This document shows positions 18,715-28,048 of a stretch of 53,539 nucleotides of DNA, piece after piece. The DNA lies in the NCBI GenBank assembly GCA_017882305.1, contig JADGPU010000009.1, forward strand, positions 1-53,539. The letters run 5' to 3'. Made by a program: the position numbers and the translations under genes. The DNA is from Bacteroidales bacterium (GTDB lineage: Bacteria; Bacteroidota; Bacteroidia; Bacteroidales; VadinHA17). Below the pieces are notes generated by a model. That model ran no database searches and was not told where the DNA came from. It saw only the letters and a program-made list of their open reading frames with translations. The number at the start of each line of letters is the position of its first letter. Positions within the stretch are counted from its first letter, which is position 1.

Positions 18715-21390
18715 TTACAATGAGAACCAGTAATTCAACTTAATAAGAAAAATATTATTGGGGAATATACTCCTCAGCTGTTTGTATGATTCTCCGATAG
18801 AAGCATGTGAGTCGACTGTATTTCCTGACCTTTCCGAGGACCAGACCAGATAAATAAAAGAACCAAGTCTGTACTCCCATTTTGCAACCAGATTAGAACG
18901 GAACTCATGAAAGTTAAAATCGGGATTGGGAATGGAGTAATCTATCCTTGGACCATTACTATAATCATACAGCTGATAGATTCCTTCAGAAAGTAAGGGA
19001 TCCTGATAAACCTCAAACCTGTCTCCATAAACTTTTGCTTTCGGGTTGGTAATATATTTTAGCTGGGAATAAGTTCCGCGCGATACAAAAGGGCTCCCGT
19101 AATACTGAATAGAAAATTCCGGAGTAAGGTTAAGGTCAATTCTGAAAGTCAGCCCCAGAGTTTTCTGATCAATTGTCCCGAGTATGTACCTGTTACCTGG
19201 CACATCATAACTTGTGGTTATATATTGAAGGTTGTCGTGGTTATTGATATAATTGCTGGTTACTCCTATTTTCAGATTATTAATCGGACGATAGGTTATT
19301 CCCGGTTCAAGCTGATAATTTACTGCCGAATTATTACCTGTATACTCATAGCTATAAACCATACTTGCTGTAAATTTCTTCGACGGATCAGTATTTACAC
19401 TCCCGAAGGCTGTGATATTATATGGCATTATCATATCATATCCCCCGCGTAATATTTTGGTATCGAGAGTTTTGGAATGATAGATGAGATTAGCTGCAAA
19501 ACTCCACTGGTTCTTGAAACTCGATGTAAAAGAAAGATGACCGCCTGATCCAAGGTATTGACCTTTAAAGTTCCAGGTGTTGAACTGCTCGAGGCTAATA
19601 TTGTACGTAAGGAAAATCGAAACAGGCTGATTAATCAGATAAGAAACCACATTCTGCTGATTGATTTCATCTGCAGTATTCATGTAACCCAGGTCATTCA
19701 ACTCAAGACCCGGAGAAAGCCAGGTAGCTCCGGTCGAATATCGCCATAAACCTTTGGAACCTTTTCCGATCAGAAACTTGCCGCCGTAACCACTTAAATG
19801 AGTAGCTGTTGTATCGTATTTCAGATAATAAGCACCCGGCCGCTGATAGTAACGTGCTGATGATTGCTGCAAAAGGGTAATTGATTCCTTACCGCCATTT
19901 ATATAGCTCCCTATCAACCTTGCATCAATATAAAACTCTTTATCTTTCCAGTGTGTCAAAAGATCAAGTCCTCCAGTATATGCATTGGTGCTGAGAGTCT
20001 CAAGATTTTTATCTTTGATATCACGGTTAGTAGCTGTCAGCATTCCTCCAATTACTGTATTACCCGCATTATAACCCTTCTGAATACGCGCAACGGTGTA
20101 ACTTGTAAGTGGTTCTACTTTTACACTGCTTTTATTACCATCTTTATCGCTGAGCCTTGCAAATTCATTTGCTGTTACACTTTGTATCAACCCTACTGAA
20201 AGTCCGTTTGAGGTGGTCCCACTTAACTTGATCGCACTCAGTATGGATGTCTTATCCGGTGAATTGACAAAAAGATTGTCATTCGGATAAACCGGACGTG
20301 AAGGGGCATGACCGATCCTTCTTGAGTAGAACAGACTCTGGTTATCAAATTTATAATCGAAAATGGTTAACCCCTCAAGGAAGAAAGGTCTTTTCTCCTC
20401 ATAAAATGTTTCAAACGCCGTTAAATTCATAACTGAGGGATCGGATTCAACCTGTCCGAAATCAGGATTTACAGTCAGATCGACTGTGAAGTTACTGGAA
20501 ATCCCAATCTTTGCATCAAGTCCCGCATTTCCACCCCATACCTTTCCCTTTTCAGTAAAAGGATTCCCCGGTTCTTTTTTCATCGTTTTTAAATCTCCCA
20601 GTGTGTAGGGCATTATTTCCAGACGACGTGATTTTTTAAGTCCCTTAATTCCACGTAATTCCCCAAAGTTATACATCATTCCCGGGCCAGTCTTACTTTG
20701 TATCTCCCAATCACTCTCTTCCTGAAGTCGTGATATCCATCTCCATACATGCAAGCCCCAAACCTGCTCATCCTGGCGGCTATACCGAAGCTGACTCAGA
20801 GGAATTTCATACTCTGCCACCCATGCAGAATCTTCCAATCCGGTTTTTACCTTCCAAACAGCATTCCAGTTAAAATCCCAGTTCATTGGGTTGAATAAAA
20901 CGAGATCAATCTTCTGACCCCAAGCAGTAATTGAAAACTCAAATCCTGTCCGGTAATCGCGATAACTGTCAAAGTTCACACCTACTATATCACCTGCCTG
21001 TTCATCCCTTACTCCAGCCTGTCTTAGAATTTTCTCAGGTTCTCCGTCATATGCACGAATTGCAACATAAAGGTTCTTATCGTCATATTGAATATTCAAT
21101 TCGGTCGGGTATGTAGGTTTTGCACCTTCCTTTGGGATCCATTGGTGGAAATCGCCTGCCCAAGTGCCTTTTTTCCAGCATTCGTCATCTAATTTTCCGT
21201 CAATAACAGGTTTGGCTGTTACAAGTCGTGAAGTAGTATAAACAGGTTGTTTTGGAGAGTTTTTAGTATGGATAGTATCCTGAAGATTTTCATAAGGCAG
21301 ATGGAAAGGTGATGAATATGATTGGAAAATAGAAAGAGTGGAAATAATAATGACAGACAGGATTTGGCTGGTAGTTCGGGTTAGTTTCAT
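18715..21390 (-). CDS. DUF5916 protein with CBM9-like N-terminal domain
   Basis: 891 residues with a signal peptide (about 1-26). Residues about 55-240 form a carbohydrate-binding family 9-like domain (KPVIDGKLDDECWKKGTW, YDDKNLYVAIRAYDGEPEKI). The remainder is the DUF5916 region (PDFGQVESDPSVMNLTAFE, YEEKRPFFLEG, LFYSRRIG), followed by beta-strands of an outer-membrane barrel ending in an aromatic residue near the C-terminus. Proteins of this kind are common in Bacteroidota and likely sit in the outer membrane. Binding specificity and role are not established. It is followed immediately by a GNAT gene. Confidence 0.88.
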   Translation of the reverse strand: MKLTRTTSQILSVIIISTLSIFQSYSSPFHLPYENLQDTIHTKNSPKQPVYTTSRLVTAKPVIDGKLDDECWKKGTWAGDFHQWIPKEGAKPTYPTELNIQYDDKNLYVAIRAYDGEPEKILRQAGVRDEQAGDIVGVNFDSYRDYRTGFEFSITAWGQKIDLVLFNPMNWDFNWNAVWKVKTGLEDSAWVAEYEIPLSQLRYSRQDEQVWGLHVWRWISRLQEESDWEIQSKTGPGMMYNFGELRGIKGLKKSRRLEIMPYTLGDLKTMKKEPGNPFTEKGKVWGGNAGLDAKIGISSNFTVDLTVNPDFGQVESDPSVMNLTAFETFYEEKRPFFLEGLTIFDYKFDNQSLFYSRRIGHAPSRPVYPNDNLFVNSPDKTSILSAIKLSGTTSNGLSVGLIQSVTANEFARLSDKDGNKSSVKVEPLTSYTVARIQKGYNAGNTVIGGMLTATNRDIKDKNLETLSTNAYTGGLDLLTHWKDKEFYIDARLIGSYINGGKESITLLQQSSARYYQRPGAYYLKYDTTATHLSGYGGKFLIGKGSKGLWRYSTGATWLSPGLELNDLGYMNTADEINQQNVVSYLINQPVSIFLTYNISLEQFNTWNFKGQYLGSGGHLSFTSSFKNQWSFAANLIYHSKTLDTKILRGGYDMIMPYNITAFGSVNTDPSKKFTASMVYSYEYTGNNSAVNYQLEPGITYRPINNLKIGVTSNYINNHDNLQYITTSYDVPGNRYILGTIDQKTLGLTFRIDLNLTPEFSIQYYGSPFVSRGTYSQLKYITNPKAKVYGDRFEVYQDPLLSEGIYQLYDYSNGPRIDYSIPNPDFNFHEFRSNLVAKWEYRLGSFIYLVWSSERSGNTVDSHASIGESYKQLRSIFPNNIFLIKLNYWFSL

Positions 21391-21538
21391 TTTAAATTAA
21401 AGAGGTAGGTTTGTAGTAAAAATTTGTTCAAATTTATAAGAATAACTCATTATTGGATGTGTTTTAAAAATATTATCTTCTTATATTCGGTTTGAATTAT
21501 AAAATATCAATTAGCAAAAAACATAAAATTAAGTACTT

Positions 21539-21884
21539 ATGAAAAAACTACTTTTTTTAAACATTCTCATTTGTACATTCAATTTTTTATCTATGGGACA
21601 ACCCCCCATGGGGACGCCTTCGGCTAACCAGCCGCCGGATGTTATTATTTCCGTCTCAACTTATGAGGAAAACCGTGCGGTGCTGGTGCAATCCCGTCAG
21701 GCTACAGGGGCTTGATCCGGCCAAAACCTACAAAATACAGGAAATTAATCTGTCTTCAGAAGGACGACGTTTTGGTCCGTCTGAAAGCGGAAAGAGCTAT
21801 ACAGGCGATTATCTGATGAAGATAGGATTAAATGTCGGAACCGGCTCACCACTTTCAAGTGCGGTATTTGAGATTACGGAATAA
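21539..21884 (+). pseudogene. Remnant of GH36 alpha-galactosidase (internal deletion and frameshift)
   Basis: An ATG at 21539 opens a signal peptide (MKKLLFLNILICTFNFLSMG) and continues to STYEENRAVLVQ before a TGA at 21713. The reading then continues in the +1 frame as NPVRLQGLDPAKTYKIQEIN and further, ending in GDYLMKIGLNVGTGSPLSSA and a stop at 21882-21884. This second piece resembles the C-terminal domain of GH36 alpha-galactosidases, where KLQGLDPAKxYxxxEINL is typical. About 600 residues of catalytic domain are missing. The remnant suggests loss of an alpha-galactoside enzyme near the GH97 gene. Family recognition is from memory. Confidence 0.65.
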
Positions 21885-21900
21885 CATATCCCGGACAATT

Positions 21901-23235
21901 CTATAGTGCTGTCCCGGCAGAAGGTTCCGATGCCGTTTGAATACCAGACGCCACTTCAGGTATGATTCCCATCTTGACGTAGACTGGACGTACTAATGCT
22001 TTCAGTTCAGCCAATTTTCTTAAAAAGAACAGGGCACCTATAATACTTGCTAGTCCCCCTATAAATATGGTCCAGGGAGTTCCGATAACCTTCGCCAGCG
22101 CTCCTGCCATCAGGCTGCCGAAAGGAGCTGTTCCCATAATTGCCATTGTATAAAAGCTCATCACCCTGCCTCGTTTATCGTCATCGGTTATTGTTTGCAG
22201 GATAGTATTGCTTGCAGCCGTTTGCATCATCATTCCCAGACCGATAAAGATCATAAGGAGCAGAGAAAAGGGAAATATTCTGGAAAATGATAATCCTAAT
22301 AACCCGGCTCCGAAAAGGATTGCAGAAGCCGGTACTATCCTGCCAAGTTTCAGAACTGATTGCCTTGAAGCCAGGAAAAGAGCTCCGAGAAGTGCCCCAA
22401 AACCTGCTGCTCCCATTAGAAAACCAAATGTATGGGATCCTCCATGCAAAATCTCTTTTGCAAAAACAGGCATCAAAACTGAATATGACATGCCCATCAG
22501 GCTAGAAATACTTAACAATATCAGGAGATGTTTAATAGGAGCAAATCCAAACACGTACCGGAATCCTTCACCAAGTTCTTTTAAAATATGCGCTTCGCTC
22601 CTCGCCGTTTCTTTGAGATGCAACTTCATCATTAATAATGAAATAATTACAAATACGTAACTTATTGCATTTAGGAGAAAACAGATGCCTTCACCTGCAG
22701 CTGCAAGAATGACGCCAGCGATTGAAGGGCCAATGAGCCTGGCTCCGTTAAACATCAGGGAATTAAGTGCTATCGCATTGCCCAGATCTTCCTTTTTCTC
22801 TACCATATCTATCACAAATGAGTGACGTGATGGCACATCGAATGCATTGACACAACCAAGAATAACACTTAAAAGAACTATTTGCCAGACCTGAATCACT
22901 CCTGCCAGACAAAGCCATGCAAGAACAGCCGCCTGAATCATTGAAATAATCTGAGTAACCAGCAGAACCCGATATCTGCTCAACCTGTCAGTAAGAACTC
23001 CTGCTACCGGTGAAAGTAAAAAACTTGGTATCTGCCCTGCAAAACCTACGACACCTAACAAAAGAGCCGAACCGGTCATATGATAAACAAGCCACGGCAT
23101 GGCTATTCGCTGCATCCATGTGCCAATAAGAGAAATGCTTTGTCCGCTGAAGAAAAGGCGGTAGTTCCTGTATTTTAACGACCGGAATACTATTTTGAAT
23201 CTGCCCCTGTTGTTCCGGGAGCCACCCTTGTGCAT
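21901..23235 (-). CDS. MFS transporter (DUF894/EntS-like)
   Basis: 444 residues from the ATG at 23235, with about 12 hydrophobic helices. The start region FKIVFRSLKYRNYRLFFSGQ, then SLIGTWMQRIAMPWLVY and the loop GVLTDRLSRYRVLLVTQ (Asp-Arg motif between TM2 and TM3), are typical of MFS_3 exporters related to EntS. A longer frame reaches 23394 but would overlap the end of the upstream membrane-protein gene by 88 nt with non-hydrophobic, Cys/Tyr-rich sequence, so the shorter start is preferred. It is the last gene of a five-gene minus-strand cluster. Substrate unknown. Confidence 0.88.
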   Translation of the reverse strand: MHKGGSRNNRGRFKIVFRSLKYRNYRLFFSGQSISLIGTWMQRIAMPWLVYHMTGSALLLGVVGFAGQIPSFLLSPVAGVLTDRLSRYRVLLVTQIISMIQAAVLAWLCLAGVIQVWQIVLLSVILGCVNAFDVPSRHSFVIDMVEKKEDLGNAIALNSLMFNGARLIGPSIAGVILAAAGEGICFLLNAISYVFVIISLLMMKLHLKETARSEAHILKELGEGFRYVFGFAPIKHLLILLSISSLMGMSYSVLMPVFAKEILHGGSHTFGFLMGAAGFGALLGALFLASRQSVLKLGRIVPASAILFGAGLLGLSFSRIFPFSLLLMIFIGLGMMMQTAASNTILQTITDDDKRGRVMSFYTMAIMGTAPFGSLMAGALAKVIGTPWTIFIGGLASIIGALFFLRKLAELKALVRPVYVKMGIIPEVASGIQTASEPSAGTAL

Positions 23236-23306
23236 CAATTTTTTTGTTAAAATTAGCTTCTTTTTTGGATTAATTAAAAATAGGGACAGATATGGCATGG
23301 CTCTAT

Positions 23307-23750
23307 TTAAATGACCCCCAAAACAGCCAGGATAGAAATAATAAGAATTGTAAGACCTGAAACACCTATAGGAAACCAGACAGGTGCAATCCATGGTTTT
23401 GGAATAAGAAATAGAACATCAATGGTTGTAAACTTTGGTGGCCACCTTATCAGAATATAAAGAGATAAATAATAGAACAGGTCCCAGAATGCAAAAGTCC
23501 AGAGGAAGAATACACCTTTTTCAATCCACGATCCGCCTGTAAGATATGCTACTATAACCAGCATTATTATTGTAGCTGCTTCACGGGTCATCTCAATATT
23601 TAAATAACGCTTAGGAAATTTTTCAATTGATTCTTTATTTGATTCTGAATCAAGCATTCCCAGCGCTTTTCTCAGATACACAACAACCACACCCTCAAGA
23701 TGCGCCATTGCAATTCCGAAGATTGCCAGCAATAACAGTTTTGAAATCAT
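23307..23750 (-). CDS. Conserved membrane protein of unknown function
   Basis: 147 residues with about four hydrophobic helices (about 3-25, 58-72, 80-100, 122-145). The second half contains FLWTFAFWDLFYYLSLYILI and WPPKFTTIDVLFLIPKPW. It lies 17 nt after the alpha/beta-hydrolase gene and upstream of the MFS gene, in a tight cluster. No named domain is recognised, and no function is implied beyond an inner-membrane location. Confidence 0.72.
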   Translation of the reverse strand: MISKLLLLAIFGIAMAHLEGVVVVYLRKALGMLDSESNKESIEKFPKRYLNIEMTREAATIIMLVIVAYLTGGSWIEKGVFFLWTFAFWDLFYYLSLYILIRWPPKFTTIDVLFLIPKPWIAPVWFPIGVSGLTILIISILAVLGVI

Positions 23751-23767
23751 AGTTTAATATTCATTAA

Positions 23768-24805
23768 TTACCTGTGTTTCATAACAAATTCATTTACCTT
23801 ATCACAGAAAAATTTTTCATCCTGCAATATCATATTATGTCCGCTTTTAAAAGAAATAAGCATGCTCTTATCAGTAGAATTAACACGGTTATAGAAATCT
23901 TCGCCTAATGCCAGTGGACAAGTGAAATCATATTTACCCCATAGGACCAGAACCGGAATTGTTACTATGTTCAGGGAGGAAGAAAACTGTGCAACTGCCA
24001 GTTCTTTATTAAAATTTGAATCTTCGGAATAGAGAAGGTTACTAAGGATTGCAGTAAGAGGATATTTATCTGTAATTGTATATTTTAATACCTGAGTGAC
24101 AATATTTATATGCTTAATGCTATCAATGTAGTTTTCTGCCTCAGTAGCGTATTTTTCGAGTTGTTGTGATTCCTCCAGGCTGAAATTGCCCTGATGGGTG
24201 TTACAATAGTTGATTATCGGTTGCCATTCATCAACATTCCTTTTTTGTGAAACCTGATAAATTCCCTCTGTAAGTAAAGCCTCTCGTGTAAGTGTATCAT
24301 TCAATGGATAATTATGGCTCCCATCAATATTTATAAGTCCTTTTATCATATTCTGATAACCTGGTGTGGTAATGAAATCTGCAGCAATAAGTCCTCCGAA
24401 ACTATGTCCCAGTAAAAATAAACTCATGTCCTGACCGTACCGGAACTTGAGGACCTCTATCACTTTTTTCAGGTCTTTTACCATCTGATCAAGATGGAGG
24501 TTTTCACCATTACTTGCCCCCTGGGAAGCCCCGGCATTTCTCTGATCCCAGTAAACCATAGCATATTTATCACCGAGATTCTGACTGATATATTTTGTGT
24601 CGTAGAAATATGAGCTCACCCCTGGGCCACCATGAATGACCAGAATGAAAGTATTGCTTGCAGTATTCCCCTGGACCTGAACACGCATAGAAGCTCCTGC
24701 ATTTTCAACATAGAATACTTCGGATGTGTTATCAGAAATAGTAATTTTCTCCTTCTGACATCCTGGAAACAATAGTAAGAGACTAAAGAGAAATACTTCT
24801 CTCAT
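23768..24805 (-). CDS. Alpha/beta-hydrolase lipoprotein (proline iminopeptidase-like)
   Basis: 345 residues. The signal peptide ends in the lipobox LFPGC (Cys16). The hydrolase fold shows the oxyanion motif HGGPG, then YWDQRNAGAS, the nucleophile elbow GHSFGG (serine), an acid in WGKYDFTCP and a base in SGHNM. HGGPG with DQRxxG is characteristic of the proline iminopeptidase/S33 group, but a membrane-anchored periplasmic form suggests another ester or peptide substrate. Its start overlaps the end of the preceding outer-membrane protein gene by 23 nt, indicating co-transcription. Confidence 0.88.
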   Translation of the reverse strand: MREVFLFSLLLLFPGCQKEKITISDNTSEVFYVENAGASMRVQVQGNTASNTFILVIHGGPGVSSYFYDTKYISQNLGDKYAMVYWDQRNAGASQGASNGENLHLDQMVKDLKKVIEVLKFRYGQDMSLFLLGHSFGGLIAADFITTPGYQNMIKGLINIDGSHNYPLNDTLTREALLTEGIYQVSQKRNVDEWQPIINYCNTHQGNFSLEESQQLEKYATEAENYIDSIKHINIVTQVLKYTITDKYPLTAILSNLLYSEDSNFNKELAVAQFSSSLNIVTIPVLVLWGKYDFTCPLALGEDFYNRVNSTDKSMLISFKSGHNMILQDEKFFCDKVNEFVMKHR

Positions 24806-25460
24806 TGTTATTTTGATATTGCAATGGATTCCTTATATACTTTATTTGAGACCTGCCTGGCGTATAACGGATGCCTAGTTCCAGTACCGGTCTGAAATAT
24901 ATCGTACTGTTATAGGGGAACATTGAGATAAGATTCATTTTTGCCAAAGCTGAAAATGGTAGTTTTTTCTTCATTGAAAAATCATACCCAAAACCTCCGC
25001 CTATAGTTATAAGAGCATAATTATAGCCTGCGAGTTTAATAACAGAAATATTTCCAATATCATCCACCTTATAAGTTGTTCCTCCAAGAAAAGTCCGGCT
25101 AAAACCAGGACCAATTGAAAACTCAGACATAAATCCTGTATATCTGGTTCTTCTCATCACCCACTCGGCAGTCAGGTATAAATTATCGTGGAAATCAGGA
25201 TGATGATACCAGTTTAGATTTCCTGAAATAAATCTCCCTTTTTTAAAACATCTGATAAGTTTTTGATTTTTAAACACATGTACATTTACATAGTTAAGCG
25301 GGAACTCTATACCTGTGCTTATTCCTGGATAGATGAGAGAACTATTGTAAGAAAACTTCAGATTAAAGTGACGGGTAGATGAATCATTAATTGAGTCACA
25401 TTGAGAATGACATAATGTACAATAGAGTAAAGCTAATATTGAAATCGCGGTTTTCAGCAT
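24783..25460 (-). CDS. Hypothetical outer-membrane beta-barrel protein
   Basis: 225 residues with a signal peptide (about 1-19, ending CHSQ). The rest alternates aromatic and hydrophobic residues with Gly and Asn turns, including GPGFSRTFLGGTTY and ALITIGGGFGYDFSMKKKLP, as in small outer-membrane barrels. It overlaps the isomerase-like gene upstream by 7 nt and the hydrolase gene downstream by 23 nt, so it is translationally linked to both. Function unknown. Confidence 0.7.
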   Translation of the reverse strand: MLKTAISILALLYCTLCHSQCDSINDSSTRHFNLKFSYNSSLIYPGISTGIEFPLNYVNVHVFKNQKLIRCFKKGRFISGNLNWYHHPDFHDNLYLTAEWVMRRTRYTGFMSEFSIGPGFSRTFLGGTTYKVDDIGNISVIKLAGYNYALITIGGGFGYDFSMKKKLPFSALAKMNLISMFPYNSTIYFRPVLELGIRYTPGRSQIKYIRNPLQYQNNNERSISL

Positions 25461-26878
25461 ATCCTTTTAAAACCAATATTCAGAAGCTCTGATAATTTGC
25501 TGATACGGGAAGATATATGTCCTATTCCGATGGCACAGTGATGTGAAGGCCCTGCTTTTGACCAGCTTTCGATGAATTCCCGTACAGATAAAGGAAATTT
25601 ATAACGGCTGTTGGTATTCCCGATCTGAAGGGTCGGTCCCTCTACAGAATAACCCTGAGCTGTAAGAAGAGTTATATTTCCTTCTCCCCCCTGACATACA
25701 GAAAGAAGAGTAACCGGGCCTTCTGCAACTTTCATTTGTATTGATAATCCCTTCCCGGGCTTACCATGAAAAACAGGAAGAGGAACCAGCCCAACTTTTC
25801 CGGCTGCAATTTTATAATGTGCCGGCCCATCATGTCCCATCAGAATAATATCATTATTAAAATCCATACCATAGAATTCTGAGAACGAGCCACCGGCATT
25901 AAATGTATCCATTATCTTCATAGCAAGGACATTTTTGACTTCGCATTCACTGGCAACGGGAATATTTCTGCCTGTCAGTAAAGTCATCCCGGGTATTAAG
26001 GTGGTAACAATTTTTTCATAATCCGTATCACCTTCTCCTTCATAATAATATGCCAAAGCTCTTAGCCTGAATTTTTCTGCCAGCCGGTCGAGGGCAACTG
26101 AGCTTATGGCTGTTTGTTCCAAATCGTTGGCTGAACATTCATCTGAAACAATAAACCAATCTCTGAACTTGCCGATCTTTGATCTGAGCTCACCTCCTGA
26201 AACATTTTCTCTTAGCTTCTTCAAAGTGCCGAATTCAATAAGCTCGAAATGACAACCGAAAGCTGCAGAGAGCATCGTAATATCTGTGTAAACATCTAAC
26301 ATTCCGTTATAGTAATGACCCATTACTCCCACCCTGCTGTTTTTAATAACCTTCATTACATAACAAGCATCAATCCACTCCTGGATTTCATCCCATACAT
26401 ATTCTTCATCAATATATCCGGTTATCAGGTGATATTTTATACCTGCCCTGTTAAATACACTTGCCAGTTCAGGAGTAACACAGCTCTGGCAATATGATAA
26501 CCATTCACCGGTCATCTTTCCACGATCTCCGATTAAATTGAATTTCTCATAATCAATTGCTCCTGTCGGTTGCAGATTCAGAACAATTACAGGACAACTG
26601 ACTCGTTGAATCAATGGTAAGACATTATGCGACAATGCATAAGTTGAAATATTAAGGATTATCAGATCAATTCCGCTTTTCTGGAATAATTCTGCTGCTC
26701 CTATAGCTTTATCAGGGTTATCAACCATTCCTGCATCAACAATTTCTGTGTTCGGATGGCCGAGGCGATCTTTTATCCTCAGCTGAAACAATTTCAATTT
26801 GTCAAGTAATCCGTCAAACTGCGACCAGTATGTGTCGAGCCCAATTCCAAAGAGTCCGATTTTAATTTTGTCTTCCAT
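25454..26878 (-). CDS. L-arabinose/L-fucose isomerase-family protein
   Basis: 474 residues from the ATG at 26878 (an alternative ATG at 26896 adds six residues). The N-terminal Rossmann-like domain begins KIKIGLFGIGLDTYW. The central part contains LTGRNIPVASECEVKNVLAM, and a Glu followed by MGHDGPAHYKI may supply metal ligands. The C-terminal part ends WSKAGPSHHCAIGIGHISSR, a His-rich segment also found in sugar isomerases. The fold matches the fucose/arabinose isomerase superfamily, which interconverts aldoses and ketoses with Mn2+. The exact sugar is not predictable. It is the first gene of the cluster running to 21901. Confidence 0.82.
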   Translation of the reverse strand: MEDKIKIGLFGIGLDTYWSQFDGLLDKLKLFQLRIKDRLGHPNTEIVDAGMVDNPDKAIGAAELFQKSGIDLIILNISTYALSHNVLPLIQRVSCPVIVLNLQPTGAIDYEKFNLIGDRGKMTGEWLSYCQSCVTPELASVFNRAGIKYHLITGYIDEEYVWDEIQEWIDACYVMKVIKNSRVGVMGHYYNGMLDVYTDITMLSAAFGCHFELIEFGTLKKLRENVSGGELRSKIGKFRDWFIVSDECSANDLEQTAISSVALDRLAEKFRLRALAYYYEGEGDTDYEKIVTTLIPGMTLLTGRNIPVASECEVKNVLAMKIMDTFNAGGSFSEFYGMDFNNDIILMGHDGPAHYKIAAGKVGLVPLPVFHGKPGKGLSIQMKVAEGPVTLLSVCQGGEGNITLLTAQGYSVEGPTLQIGNTNSRYKFPLSVREFIESWSKAGPSHHCAIGIGHISSRISKLSELLNIGFKRIC

Positions 26879-27013
26879 TGTAATTATGTCTTTCATGGGA
26901 GAAAATAATATTAACGTAAACAGGATTAATTTATGTTTATATAAGCTGACCCAAATTTAGCAGTATTTCAAACTTTAACTTCAATTATTCACAAATCTCA
27001 TTCGAGTGATTGA

Positions 27014-27187
27014 TTTCTTTATATTGCTTTGAGATTTACTTCGTGCAAAAAAAGCAATGATGAATCTCACAAAATAAAACACTTTATTGAACATATAAAC
27101 CCTTGTTTTGAAAAAGCAGGAAAAGGATATATTGTCAAACTCGGTGAGACAACACTATTAATGCATAAAAAGGGAATCAAGAAATAA
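27014..27187 (+). pseudogene. Possible gene fragment without start
   Basis: An open frame between stops on the plus strand has no early ATG and ends in an amphipathic, coding-like stretch (HINPCFEKAGKGYIVKLGET, then TLLMHKKGIKK) and a TAA at 27185. It looks like the C-terminal end of a lost gene. No homologous family is recognised. The rest of the 26897-27190 gap is AT-rich with no other feature. Confidence 0.3.
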
Positions 27188-27190
27188 TGT

Positions 27191-28039
27191 TCAAATTTTC
27201 AAATTAATGAACATTTTGATAGCCTGGTAACCAAAGTAACATCCTATAAAACAGAGAAATACGCCCAGACTTTTAATGAAGCCGGAAATTATCTTAATAT
27301 TTATACGAGTGCGGTATCGGACAATCAGGATTGCAAGCAAATAGAACCAGACAATGCTTCCAAAAGCGATGAATAAAGCATAGCAAATACTGATTGTCAG
27401 ATGAAATGATGCAGGAAATATTGTTTGATCAACCTGACGATCTTTAATTTTAAGTATCTGAAAGTTATCCAGCTTCTTAATTACTGAATCATGACGGCTT
27501 TCTATTTTTTTACCCTCAATGTTACCGATTTCTTTTGCATTCTGGTCGATTTTAATAGCTAATCCACCGGTATGAAAACCCAGGGCGGCTATAAAGGATA
27601 TCACTAATAAAGATGATGTTAACCATCCAATAAACAAGGTCGGATTCAGGAAGTTTATCATAAACCCGGTATAAAAGGCTCCTCTTTCTTTCTCTTTAAG
27701 CTTACCTGAAATATGGATCTTGTCTTCAAGATGTTCAATGTCTATTCTTGTTATGAAAATCTTATATCCCAGGAATATGAGCAATAATGAACCAAAGGAA
27801 AAAATGTAAGGTATGATTGGTTTGTAGAAAGTATAAAGTTTGGTCAGTCCGAAAACCGCGATGAATACGTAAATGAAATCAGCCAGAGAAGCACCTAAAT
27901 TGAACAGGTTACAGTAACGCTGTCTGCCTTTGAGTGCATTGGATGTGATCATGATACTGACTGGGCCTGCGATTGGCATTGAGAAGATAAATCCAGTCAA
28001 AAAACCAGCGATCGACATGGTTAAAATACTTTTTATCAT
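27191..28039 (-). CDS. LysE-family exporter-like membrane protein
   Basis: 282 residues. The N-terminal helices carry GFIFSMPIAGPVSIMITSNA and GASLADFIYVFIAV, and the central helix has GFMINFLNPTLFIGWLTS, the three conserved segments of the LysE/RhtB superfamily. About 45 polar residues (about 178-222, Lys/Asp/Glu-rich) interrupt the last helices and form an unusually long loop, making it longer than typical LysE proteins (~200 residues). It starts 9 nt after the nucleotidyltransferase gene and is the last of four genes in the head-group operon. It may export or flip a product, but the substrate is unknown. Confidence 0.82.
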   Translation of the reverse strand: MIKSILTMSIAGFLTGFIFSMPIAGPVSIMITSNALKGRQRYCNLFNLGASLADFIYVFIAVFGLTKLYTFYKPIIPYIFSFGSLLLIFLGYKIFITRIDIEHLEDKIHISGKLKEKERGAFYTGFMINFLNPTLFIGWLTSSLLVISFIAALGFHTGGLAIKIDQNAKEIGNIEGKKIESRHDSVIKKLDNFQILKIKDRQVDQTIFPASFHLTISICYALFIAFGSIVWFYLLAILIVRYRTRINIKIISGFIKSLGVFLCFIGCYFGYQAIKMFINLKI

Positions 28040-28048
28040 GAAATCTTT

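Noticed and set aside
23236..23394. Long N-terminus of the MFS protein
   Set aside because: It overlaps the upstream membrane-protein gene and has no transporter-like sequence.
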